Assembly (NCBI GenBank): GCA_009774175.1
Contig: VSNG01000001.1
Location: 62,001-126,000 of the forward strand
Length of the DNA: 64,000 bases
Origin: Lachnospiraceae bacterium
GTDB taxonomy: Bacteria; Bacillota; Clostridia; Lachnospirales; Lachnospiraceae
Reading direction: 5' to 3'
Shown here piece after piece: positions 40,039-48,204 of the stretch; position 1 is the stretch's first letter; every line of letters starts with the position of its first letter. Made by a program: the position numbers and the translations under genes. The notes under the pieces were generated by a model. The model was given only the letters and a program-made list of their open reading frames with translations. It did not search any database and was not told the origin of the DNA.

Positions 40039-41634
40039 TTACAGCTCGATGATCAGCTCCTGCGCATCCGCTGCGGCCGGCGCTGTGGTCATGCCGGATA
40101 CGGCGAGGCCGGCGGTTTGCCCGGACAGGCGGTGTTTCCTGCTGTCAGATGCTTTCTGCCGCTGGGAGAGAAGGCCGAGAAGCTGTATGGTGATAAGCGG
40201 CGTCATGGCAACCATGGCTACGATGCCAAAGGCGTCTGTTACGATATTGCCGCCCACGGCGCCGCAGGCGCCCTGCGCCAGAGGAAGCAGAAAGGCCGCC
40301 GTCATGGGGCCGGATGCAACGCCGCCTGAGTCAAAGGCGATGGCAGTGTATATTTTGGGAACGAAGAAAGAGATGCCAAGGGCGAAGGCGTAACCGGGCA
40401 GCAAAAACCACATGACCGAAATACCGCTTAGCACACGAAGCATGGCGATGCCCAGAGAGATGGCAACGCCCACGGAAAGACAGGTGCCCATGGCCCCTGC
40501 GGAAATGGCGCCGTCCGTGATTTCCTCCACCTGTTTGTTCAGAACATAGACAGCCGGCTCCGCTTTTACGATAAAGAAGCCCATTATCATGGCGATGGGA
40601 ATAAGAATCCACGGATGAGCGGAGGAGCCAAGCATCTGTCCCAGATAATTTCCGGCAGGCATAAAGCCTACGTTTACGCCGGTCATAAATAAAACCAGTC
40701 CGATGTAGGTGTAGAGAAGACCTACGATCATTTTGGAGAGTGTACGTTTGGACAGTTTCAGCACGATGGCCTGAAAGAGCCCGAAAAAGAGCACAATCGG
40801 GAAAAGGGATACGGCGATTTCAGCTATGTAGGTTGGAAATCCCTGATGGAAAAGGGCCCACAATGCCACCGAGTCTTCCACAGAGGGGATTACGGGAGGA
40901 ACATAGCTGCTTCCCGCAGGGTGGTAGATCATACCCAGAATCAATACGGATATGATGGGGCCGATGGAGCACAGGGCAACCAGACCGAAGCTGTCGTCCG
41001 CGGCATGGCGGTCGTTTCGGATAGCGGCGACGCCCACACCAAGAGCCATGATAAAGGGCACAGTCATAGGCCCCGTAGTCACACCGCCGGAATCAAAGGC
41101 GACGCTTAAGAAATCGTCCGGCACAAAAAGGGCCAGTATAAAAACCAGAATATAAAAGAAAATCAACAACGGCGGAAGCGGAATGCGAAACAGCATACGC
41201 AGCAGGGCAAACACAAGAAACAGACCGACTCCGCAGGCTACGGCGGCAATCAGGATGCCGTTCGGGATGGAAGGCACCTGTCCTGCCAGAACCTGCAGAT
41301 CCGGTTCCGATACTGTAATGATAAAGCCCAGCAGAAAGGAAAGGGAAACGATCAGCGTCAGTTTTTTACTTTTTGTCATGCAGGTGCCGACCTTTTCGCC
41401 CATGGGAGTCATGGAAAGCTCCGCGCCCAGTGTGAAAAACATCATGCCGAGAACCAGCAGGACGGCTCCGATCAGGAAACATAAAAGAATACTCGGAGAG
41501 ATCGGCGCAACGGAAAAACAGAGAATGAGGACGATCACAATGATCGGCAGCACAGCGACCAGCGCTTCCCGTAATTTTTCCATCAGTTTGTCGCGTAAAA
41601 TGATTTTTGTCCGCAAAGGGCCACCTCGATTCAT
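40039..41634 (-). CDS. DUF1538 integral membrane transporter
   Basis: About 531 residues with some twelve to fourteen membrane segments and an internal two-fold repeat: AFDSGGVTTGPMTVPFI in the first half, AFDSGGVASGPMTAAFL in the second. Conserved DSGG-GPM motifs in both halves suggest an ion path with pseudo-symmetry. I recall DUF1538 proteins from a halophile being reported as Na+/H+ antiporters; unverified, so cation transport is only suggested. The C-terminal tail is Gly/Ala-rich. The start is uncertain: ATG 41634 (weak ribosome site), TTG 41616 (after GAGGTG) or ATG 41583. It is paired with a PII-like gene downstream. Confidence 0.85.
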   Translation of the reverse strand: MNRGGPLRTKIILRDKLMEKLREALVAVLPIIVIVLILCFSVAPISPSILLCFLIGAVLLVLGMMFFTLGAELSMTPMGEKVGTCMTKSKKLTLIVSLSFLLGFIITVSEPDLQVLAGQVPSIPNGILIAAVACGVGLFLVFALLRMLFRIPLPPLLIFFYILVFILALFVPDDFLSVAFDSGGVTTGPMTVPFIMALGVGVAAIRNDRHAADDSFGLVALCSIGPIISVLILGMIYHPAGSSYVPPVIPSVEDSVALWALFHQGFPTYIAEIAVSLFPIVLFFGLFQAIVLKLSKRTLSKMIVGLLYTYIGLVLFMTGVNVGFMPAGNYLGQMLGSSAHPWILIPIAMIMGFFIVKAEPAVYVLNKQVEEITDGAISAGAMGTCLSVGVAISLGIAMLRVLSGISVMWFLLPGYAFALGISFFVPKIYTAIAFDSGGVASGPMTAAFLLPLAQGACGAVGGNIVTDAFGIVAMVAMTPLITIQLLGLLSQRQKASDSRKHRLSGQTAGLAVSGMTTAPAAADAQELIIEL

Positions 41635-41656
41635 GAGAATAAAAGCTTCTTAGAAT

Positions 41657-41685
41657 ATGATATAATAACCCCAAAAGAAAAGCAA
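41657..41685 (-). promoter_or_regulatory. Predicted promoter of the DUF1538-PII pair
   Basis: On the minus strand, TTGCTT, a 17-bp spacer and TATCAT. Its -10 element overlaps the plus-strand TATAAT of ruvB, so the two divergent promoters should exclude each other. Confidence 0.5.
41658..41666 (+). promoter_or_regulatory. Extended -10 promoter of ruvB
   Basis: TGATATAAT about 75 bp before the ruvB start. It shares bases with the minus-strand -10 of the DUF1538 gene. Confidence 0.5.
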
Positions 41686-41741
41686 GCGACTTGCGGAGCG
41701 TGCGGGAAAATGCTATGATTGTGAACGGAGAGAAGAATGTT

Positions 41742-42740
41742 ATGCAAAACAGAATGATAGAGACGAATTTAATTGATGAAGACATAAAAATAGAGGGTTC
41801 CCTGCGGCCGCAGACCTTGGTTGACTATATTGGTCAGGAGAAAGTGAAGAATAATCTCAGGGTCTATATTGAGGCGGCGAAGCAGAGGGGGGACGCTTTG
41901 GATCATGTACTTTTTTACGGACCTCCCGGGCTTGGAAAAACCACCCTTGCAGGCATTATTGCCAATGAAATGGGTGTGCATATGAAGGTTACAAGCGGCC
42001 CGGCCATTGAGAAGCCGGGAGAGATGGCGGCGATCCTGAATAATTTACAGGAGGGGGATCTGCTCTTTGTGGATGAGATACACCGACTGAACCGACAGGT
42101 GGAGGAAGTTTTATATCCGGCCATGGAGGATTACGCCATAGATATTATGATCGGCAAGGGGGCGACGGCCCGTTCCATACGTCTTGACCTGCCCCATTTT
42201 ACGCTGGTAGGCGCAACCACCAGGGCCGGACTGCTCACAGCGCCGCTGCGGGATCGTTTCGGCATGATACACAGGCTGGAATTTTATACGGTGGAAGAAT
42301 TGAAGGTAATCATCAGACAGTCGGCAAAGAAGCTGGGCGTCACAATCGACGAGAAAGGGGCGGTGGAGCTGGCCAGAAGAAGCCGGGGGACACCCCGCCT
42401 TGCAAACCGTATTTTGAAGCGGGTGCGGGACTTTGCGCAGGTAAAGTATGACGGCGCGATTACGGAGGAAGTTGCCAAAGTTGCCCTTGATCTGATGGAT
42501 GTGGACAAAATGGGGCTGGATCATGTGGATCGGAATATTCTTGTCACCATGATCGAGAAGTTTAAGGGCGGCCCGGTGGGACTTGACACGCTGGCCGCCG
42601 CCATCGGGGAAGACGCGGGGACAATCGAGGATGTGTACGAACCCTATCTGATCCAGAACGGATTCCTGAACCGCACGCCAAGGGGCAGAATGGTGACAGA
42701 TCTGGCGTACCGGCATTTCGGGATTGCGATTCCGTCCTGA
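41742..42740 (+). CDS. ruvB: Holliday junction ATP-dependent helicase RuvB
   Basis: Hexameric AAA+ motor that drives branch migration with RuvA. The 332-residue protein has the usual length: Walker A GPPGLGKTT near 59, Walker B FVDEIHRL near 110, sensor GATTRAG, arginine-finger region and a C-terminal winged helix (EPYLIQNGFLNRTPRGR). The ATG at 41742 follows GGAGAG by 9 nt; upstream in-frame codons overlap the leader. It has its own promoter, which fits its separation from ruvA. Confidence 0.98.
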   Translation: MQNRMIETNLIDEDIKIEGSLRPQTLVDYIGQEKVKNNLRVYIEAAKQRGDALDHVLFYGPPGLGKTTLAGIIANEMGVHMKVTSGPAIEKPGEMAAILNNLQEGDLLFVDEIHRLNRQVEEVLYPAMEDYAIDIMIGKGATARSIRLDLPHFTLVGATTRAGLLTAPLRDRFGMIHRLEFYTVEELKVIIRQSAKKLGVTIDEKGAVELARRSRGTPRLANRILKRVRDFAQVKYDGAITEEVAKVALDLMDVDKMGLDHVDRNILVTMIEKFKGGPVGLDTLAAAIGEDAGTIEDVYEPYLIQNGFLNRTPRGRMVTDLAYRHFGIAIPS

Positions 42741-42813
42741 GAAAGGACACCTGCCTGCGCAACAGCGTGAAGCATTTGCACGTTTTGTTCCAGAAAAGAG
42801 GGATGAAGGTTAC

Positions 42814-45183
42814 ATGATAAATTTCAGGAAACGACTGGCGCAGGCCGTTCTTATTCTTGGCTGTCTTGGTGCGCTGTTTCTGTTTTGCGGCGGGTATCAG
42901 GCGGGGGAGGAAAGCCCGGCTCTTTCCAAAGCGGTTCGGCAGACGGCGGCGGATGTCGGTTTTCGGAGGCCGGAATACAGCCGGCCCCATCAGGATGCGG
43001 ACGGCTATTATTTGTTGGAAACAAAAGAGGATTTCCGCTGGTTTATCAGGACGGCCAGAGAAAACGATCCGGCGGTAAATGTCCGCCTTGCGGCGGATAT
43101 CGCCCTGAATGATACGAAAGGATGGGAAAATTGGGCGGATACGCCGCCTGATTACGAATATGCGCCGGTTGACCATTACAGCGGGCATTTTGACGGTAAC
43201 GGCCATGCGCTGGAGGGGTACTATGCGGTCAACGGGAACTGGCTGGGGTTTCTTTTTACCATATTGGAGGAGGACGCCAGAATTACCGACCTCACTATCC
43301 GAAACAGCCTGTTTCAGACCACCTGTGAGGACTGCGCCTACGAAAACCATGACGGCGAAATGGACGTGGTTACCGCTTCCGCCCTTTGCTATGCCAACTA
43401 CGGCCTGATTGAGAACTGCCATGTGGAGGCAAGGGTCATTGGGGCGTGGGAGGCGGGCGGCATTGTGGGCATGAATTACGGACAGATGAGCGGCTGCAAA
43501 TTTACGGGAACGGTGGAGGCCGGTGCGGATCAGGGCACGGAAGCGCCGGAAAAAGGTTTGGCCGTCAATACCCTCTATGCAGGCGGCATCTGCCGCTACA
43601 ATCAGGGAAGCGTCAAGGATTGCGTCAATGAGGGGACAGTGGCCCTTGACACCCTTTCCGATGCGTTTCCCGTGTATGATTACGCCGCAGGCGGAATCGT
43701 TGGACAGCTGTCCGACGGGGGAAGCATCGAGGCCTGCCGGAATGCGGGAGACGTGACCTCCGTCCAGCTTGCGGGCGGGATCGCGGGCGCAAGCTGGGGC
43801 AGGATCTTCCAGTGCCGCAATGACGGGAACGTACATGTCGAACAGGTGGACAGGGAGTATCGAGAAACCCTGATCAGCGCGGGCATCTGCGCTTCCAACG
43901 GGGGCAGGATCGTCAACTGCCTGAATGCCGGGGCGGTGACCGTGACCCAAAAATCTCTGGCCTTTAAACCTCCCGTCTATGGAGTTGCCTGCAATACCGT
44001 GAATCCCGATAAGGGTACGATTGAAAACAGCTATTATGTGAGGGAAAAGGCAGCGCAGGATTATCGGCTAAGCGGCGTAAATAAGCTTCTCCTTGCTGAC
44101 GAGGCGGATTTTCCGGATTATATTTCCGGAAAGAAGAAGCGGGAGGAGCGGGACGGCGTCTCCTTTGCGCAATATTACGACGAGGAATTTGCGGATGTCG
44201 CGATTTACCCGTTGGACAAACTCCTGAGCGGGGACGTGGAAATGGCGAATGCAATATATGGGGAGGATGTGATCCATCTGGGCTTTGGGCCAAAGGAGGA
44301 TGTCACCTATGTGGTGCAGCCCGGCGACAGTCTCTGGGGCATTGCGAAGGAATTTTACGGGGATGGGCGGTTTATTGGCAATATATTGTCAGAAAACAGA
44401 TGGCTGCGTGATGCTGGTTTGCAGCCTGGGCAGGAAATCAGCGTTCAGCACATGGATTTTGCCGTGTACCGCAGACGGGATGAGGAAGGCTTTGGCATTT
44501 CCTATTGGGGGCTGCCCTCAGGGGAACGCTTTCCCACCCGCTCCATGGCTTCCAAACCCATTGACTGGTATTACGGCACGATGCGCTTTGAGGCGAATGC
44601 CGGGTTAGATACTCTGTGGCCCAAAACCCAAAAAGACCTGGGGCATTTCTTTATCCAGGCGGATGAAATTCATGTCTTTTGCCGGCTGGACGTCAACCCG
44701 GATGGGGATTTTCTGGAAGGGCGCTGGGAGGAAGCCAGAGAGCGCATTACACAAAGCGCTGCCGCCAACTGTGGAGAGTCTGCGGAGTGTTTCGAGTTTA
44801 AGCGTTATGACATGGATAACGGGGAGAGCCTTTACACGTATTCTTTCGTGCTCTTTAAAAAGGAAGAACGGCTTTTATGCACCGTCGCTTACCGGCTTTG
44901 CGACAATTTGCTGGCGGAATTTATCGGAGTGGAGCCTCTGGAAGCCTATGAGAGTGTCGCGTGCCAGGACCTGAGAAAGCATGAAGTGATGGCCCGCGTG
45001 CCTTATATGGCGGCGGTTGTGGACACCAGACCGAAAATGGAGGAGGCCCAGTGGGATACGGAAGCTTTTTACGGCAGGGAAAACTGGCCTTTCCCGCAGC
45101 TTCACAACCCCTTCGCCCTTGCCCGGGCCTATGACCGGGATGCCGAGTGCGTTCCCTATGTGCTGTTTACAGGGCTGCAGTAG
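42814..45183 (+). CDS. Secreted GLUG-repeat / LysM surface protein, second copy
   Basis: 789 residues. A signal peptide or anchor spans residues 5-28 (AVLILGCLGALFLFCGG; the Cys before GG could be a lipoprotein-like site but the context is poor). Residues about 55-430 carry a beta-helix region with repeated AGGIxG turns (EAGGIVG, YAGGICR, AAGGIVG, LAGGIAG). A LysM domain at about 498-546 (VVQPGDSLWGIAKEFYGDG) is followed by a roughly 240-residue C-terminal domain that I do not recognise. The plan matches the protein at 25952 except for the C-terminus. It starts 73 nt after ruvB with GAAGGT as ribosome site. Likely wall-attached; ligand unknown. Confidence 0.83.
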   Translation: MINFRKRLAQAVLILGCLGALFLFCGGYQAGEESPALSKAVRQTAADVGFRRPEYSRPHQDADGYYLLETKEDFRWFIRTARENDPAVNVRLAADIALNDTKGWENWADTPPDYEYAPVDHYSGHFDGNGHALEGYYAVNGNWLGFLFTILEEDARITDLTIRNSLFQTTCEDCAYENHDGEMDVVTASALCYANYGLIENCHVEARVIGAWEAGGIVGMNYGQMSGCKFTGTVEAGADQGTEAPEKGLAVNTLYAGGICRYNQGSVKDCVNEGTVALDTLSDAFPVYDYAAGGIVGQLSDGGSIEACRNAGDVTSVQLAGGIAGASWGRIFQCRNDGNVHVEQVDREYRETLISAGICASNGGRIVNCLNAGAVTVTQKSLAFKPPVYGVACNTVNPDKGTIENSYYVREKAAQDYRLSGVNKLLLADEADFPDYISGKKKREERDGVSFAQYYDEEFADVAIYPLDKLLSGDVEMANAIYGEDVIHLGFGPKEDVTYVVQPGDSLWGIAKEFYGDGRFIGNILSENRWLRDAGLQPGQEISVQHMDFAVYRRRDEEGFGISYWGLPSGERFPTRSMASKPIDWYYGTMRFEANAGLDTLWPKTQKDLGHFFIQADEIHVFCRLDVNPDGDFLEGRWEEARERITQSAAANCGESAECFEFKRYDMDNGESLYTYSFVLFKKEERLLCTVAYRLCDNLLAEFIGVEPLEAYESVACQDLRKHEVMARVPYMAAVVDTRPKMEEAQWDTEAFYGRENWPFPQLHNPFALARAYDRDAECVPYVLFTGLQ

Positions 45184-45281
45184 ACTGTGTGCTGTGTTCG
45201 GAGCGCAGGCGTGCCGGCAAAGAATCATACGCCTGTCATAGGACACCGGACAGCCTGACATAGGGCACTGGAAAGTAGTAC

Positions 45282-45310
45282 TTGAAAATCCGTCTCAGAA
45301 AAGCTATAAT
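45282..45310 (+). promoter_or_regulatory. Strong sigma-A promoter of zapA
   Basis: TTGAAA, a 17-bp spacer and TATAAT. Predicted start near 45317. Confidence 0.75.
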
Positions 45311-45351
45311 TGGATTGATAGTGTAAGCACAGCGATGAAGGAGCGCTCCTT

Positions 45352-45759
45352 ATGTCAACAAAAACAGATACAGAAGTGATTATCGCCGGTAAGGTCTTTA
45401 CACTGAGCGGTTATGAAAGCGAGGAGTACCTGCAGAAGGTGGCTTCTTACATAAACAATAAGATAGCCGAGTATAACAAGATTGACAGCTTTAAACGACA
45501 GCCGATGGATACGCAGAATGTGCTGTTACAGTTAAACATAGCGGATGATTATTTTAAGGCGAAAAAGCAGATCGGGATTCTGGAAGAGGATCTTAAGAAT
45601 AAAAATGACGAAGTGTACGCGTTAAAGCATGATCTGATTGCGGCACAGATGAAGCTGGAAAATACAGAGAAAAATATCAAAAGTCTGCAGGCGGAGGCGA
45701 ACGAAAATGCGAAACAGATTGTCCGCATGGAGACGGAGCTTAAAGAACGAAAAAAATAA
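45352..45759 (+). CDS. zapA: Cell division protein ZapA
   Basis: Stabilises the FtsZ ring. 135 residues: an N-terminal ZapA globular domain (EVIIAGKVFTLSGYESEEYL, then VASYINNKIAEY) followed by a coiled coil from about residue 55 to the end, longer than the coil in B. subtilis ZapA (about 85 residues in all). Preceded by AAGGAG and a near-perfect promoter, followed by a terminator, so it is a single-gene unit. ZapA next to a U32-peptidase gene recurs in Clostridia. Confidence 0.93.
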   Translation: MSTKTDTEVIIAGKVFTLSGYESEEYLQKVASYINNKIAEYNKIDSFKRQPMDTQNVLLQLNIADDYFKAKKQIGILEEDLKNKNDEVYALKHDLIAAQMKLENTEKNIKSLQAEANENAKQIVRMETELKERKK

Positions 45760-45767
45760 ATCGGCAG

Positions 45768-45796
45768 GGAGCAGATCAAAGGGTCTGCTCCTTTTA
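45768..45796 (+). terminator. Terminator after zapA
   Basis: GGAGCAGA (45768-45775) pairs with TCTGCTCC (45784-45791), then TTTT. Confidence 0.85.
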
Positions 45797-45902
45797 TGCA
45801 CACGTCCTCACAGGGAAATCTGCCGTTCGCACGGCATGAGGGCGGCGCAGAGAGCAGGGTGGAACTTCCTGCTTAAAGAAAATGGGATTTGAGGCAGAAA
45901 GC

Positions 45903-48140
45903 ATGGTAGTAGATAAGGTGGAGCTTCTGGCTCCGGCAGGAAATTACGACGCCTTTCTGGGGGCGCTGAATGCCGGGGCTGACGCGGTATATCTGGGTGG
46001 CGGTCGGTTTGGCGCGAGGGCTTACGCGGATAATTTTGACGATGATCAGATTGTCCGTACGCTTCATGTTGCCCATTTTTACGGAAAAAAGGTCTATCTG
46101 ACGGTTAATACGCTGTTAAAGGAGCAGGAGCTTGCAGAGCTTACTGCGTTTCTTACGCCCTTTTATGAGGCCGGGCTTGATGGCGTGATTGTACAGGATT
46201 TTGGCGTGTTTTCCCATATCAGGCGGGAATTTCCGGCGCTGCCCCTGCATGTGAGCACACAGATGACGGTGACGGGAAAAAGGGGCGCTGCGTTTCTTAA
46301 GGAACAGGGAGCGTGCCGCATTGTGCCGGCCAGAGAGCTTTCCTTAAAGGAAGTGCAGAAGATAAAAGAGGAGGCAGGGGTGGAAGTGGAATGCTTCATC
46401 CATGGCGCCATGTGTTACTGCTATTCGGGACAGTGCCTTTTCAGCAGTATTCTCGGCGGCAGAAGCGGAAACAGAGGACGGTGCGCCCAGCCCTGCCGTC
46501 TCCCCTATACGATTTATGACAGGGAAAAGAGGCTTTCGGGCAGCGGCTACCCCTTAAGCTTAAAAGACATGTGTACCCTGGAATATCTGCCAAAGCTGCT
46601 TGCGGCGGGTATTGATTCTTTCAAGATTGAGGGTAGAATGAAGCGGCCGGAGTATGCGGCGGGCGTTACGGCCATTTACCGAAAGTATATTGACCTTTAT
46701 TACCGGGAAGGGGCGGACAATTATCGCGTGGATCCTGTGGATATGGACAGGCTTCGCAGTCTTTACATCCGTAGTGAGATTCAGACGGGATATTATGAGA
46801 GACATAACGGAAAAGAGATGATTACGTTTGGGGCGCCCGGCTACAGCGGGAGCGATGAAACCAATTTAACAAAAATACGTGACAGGTATGTCCGGGAACC
46901 TGAAAAAATGCCGGTGCGGATGCAGGCGGCAGTGAAGGTGGGAGAACCGCTGTATCTTGGAATTATGTCGGATCAAGGGCTGTCCGCAGCGGTTTGGGGC
47001 GAAACGGTACAGCAGGCGAAAAATGCCCCGCTCACAGAGGCAGAGGTGAGAAAACGGCTCTGCAGGACAGGGGAGAGTCTTCTTTTTGTCTCGGATTGTG
47101 AAATTGCCATGGAGGGAGAGGGATTCGTGCCCATCAGGGCGTTAAACGAGCTTCGCCGTAAGGCGGTGGAAGCCTTTGAATCGGTAGTTACGGAAAACAG
47201 GAGCGGGCGGCGGCAGGATCGGACTTCCGGGAAGAGGGCGCAGGAAGAAGGTTGTTTATCTGCAAAACCGGCTTCGGAGCATATTCTGCCTGAAAAGGTA
47301 CGGGCAGTCACGGACTGTCTGGTCAGCACGCTGGAGCAGCTGCGGGCTGTCGTCGAATGGGGGCGCTGCCGCCGCATTTATCTGGAAAGCGACTTATTCC
47401 TGAAAGAACGGGATACGATTCTTCGGATGATGACGGACAAAGCTTCCAGAAACGGTACGAAATGGTGTCTTGCCCTGCCATATATTCTCCGAGAATGGGA
47501 TGAATCTTATCTGGAGCGGCTTGTGGACAGCCTTTCGAACCGGGAAGCGTTGTTTTCCGGCTTTCTTGTTCGGAATCTGGAGGAATTGGCTTTTGTCAGG
47601 ATGCTGGTTCAAAAGAGTGGGGAGCTTTTTGGCAGTTACGCTTTGATTCCCGACGCAGGGCTCTACAGCTTTAATGCGCAGGCAGTTCGTTTTTTGGCGG
47701 AATTTGCAGGAGAAATTACGATTCCCTATGAGCTGAACGCGAAAGAGGCGGCGCGTCTTGTCAGCGCGGCGGCTAAACAGGGTATAGCGGCAAATCTGGT
47801 TGTTTACAGCCGCATTCCCATGATGATTACGGCAAACTGTCTGCAAAAGACGGCCGACCTGTGCCGGAAATCCGGGGACAGGCAGGAGCAGCTTGTTTTG
47901 AAGGACAGATACGGCGCGGCATTTCCCGTGGTGATAAACTGTGAACACTGTTATAATGTTGTATATAATTCTGTTCCCTATTCTCTGCACGGCGCAGGGA
48001 AGGAGCGGGACAGAATCGGTGCGGCGGCTTTCCGTCATGATTTTGTAATGGAGTCAGGGGTGCAGTGCAGGCAGATTTTGGAGGGGAAATTTCCTTTTGA
48101 AAGCCATACGGCGGGGCATTGTAAAAGGGGCGTCGAATAA
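45903..48140 (+). CDS. U32 family peptidase-like protein (RlhA/TrhP type)
   Basis: 745 residues. The N-terminal U32 domain starts VELLAPAGNYDAFLGALNAG and contains the Cys-rich CFIHGAMCYCYSGQC and GRCAQPCRLPY, a pattern shared with RlhA and TrhP/TrhO-like proteins that hydroxylate tRNA or rRNA and may bind an iron-sulfur cluster. SFKIEGRMKRPEYAAGVT is another hallmark. The long C-terminal part (from about 375) fits the DUF3656-containing large form, with HCYNVVYNSVPYSL near the end. Older annotation as protease or collagenase is doubtful. ATG 45903 has GAGGCAG upstream; an ATG at 45882 is possible. Substrate RNA is inferred only. Confidence 0.87.
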   Translation: MVVDKVELLAPAGNYDAFLGALNAGADAVYLGGGRFGARAYADNFDDDQIVRTLHVAHFYGKKVYLTVNTLLKEQELAELTAFLTPFYEAGLDGVIVQDFGVFSHIRREFPALPLHVSTQMTVTGKRGAAFLKEQGACRIVPARELSLKEVQKIKEEAGVEVECFIHGAMCYCYSGQCLFSSILGGRSGNRGRCAQPCRLPYTIYDREKRLSGSGYPLSLKDMCTLEYLPKLLAAGIDSFKIEGRMKRPEYAAGVTAIYRKYIDLYYREGADNYRVDPVDMDRLRSLYIRSEIQTGYYERHNGKEMITFGAPGYSGSDETNLTKIRDRYVREPEKMPVRMQAAVKVGEPLYLGIMSDQGLSAAVWGETVQQAKNAPLTEAEVRKRLCRTGESLLFVSDCEIAMEGEGFVPIRALNELRRKAVEAFESVVTENRSGRRQDRTSGKRAQEEGCLSAKPASEHILPEKVRAVTDCLVSTLEQLRAVVEWGRCRRIYLESDLFLKERDTILRMMTDKASRNGTKWCLALPYILREWDESYLERLVDSLSNREALFSGFLVRNLEELAFVRMLVQKSGELFGSYALIPDAGLYSFNAQAVRFLAEFAGEITIPYELNAKEAARLVSAAAKQGIAANLVVYSRIPMMITANCLQKTADLCRKSGDRQEQLVLKDRYGAAFPVVINCEHCYNVVYNSVPYSLHGAGKERDRIGAAAFRHDFVMESGVQCRQILEGKFPFESHTAGHCKRGVE

Positions 48141-48150
48141 CTGTGTGAGA

Positions 48151-48174
48151 AGAATGCTTAAAATACAGCATTCT
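48151..48174 (+). repeat. Hairpin without T-run after the U32 gene
   Basis: AGAATGCT pairs with AGCATTCT and is followed by CCGT. A near copy (GAGAATGC/GCATTCTC, then CGT) follows the DegV gene at 60651. Confidence 0.6.
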
Positions 48175-48204
48175 CCGTAAAAGTGGAAGATAGGAAAGGA
48201 TTGT

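Noticed and set aside
42562..43950. 462-codon open frame antisense to ruvB and the second GLUG gene
   Set aside because: It spans two well-supported genes and has no motifs.
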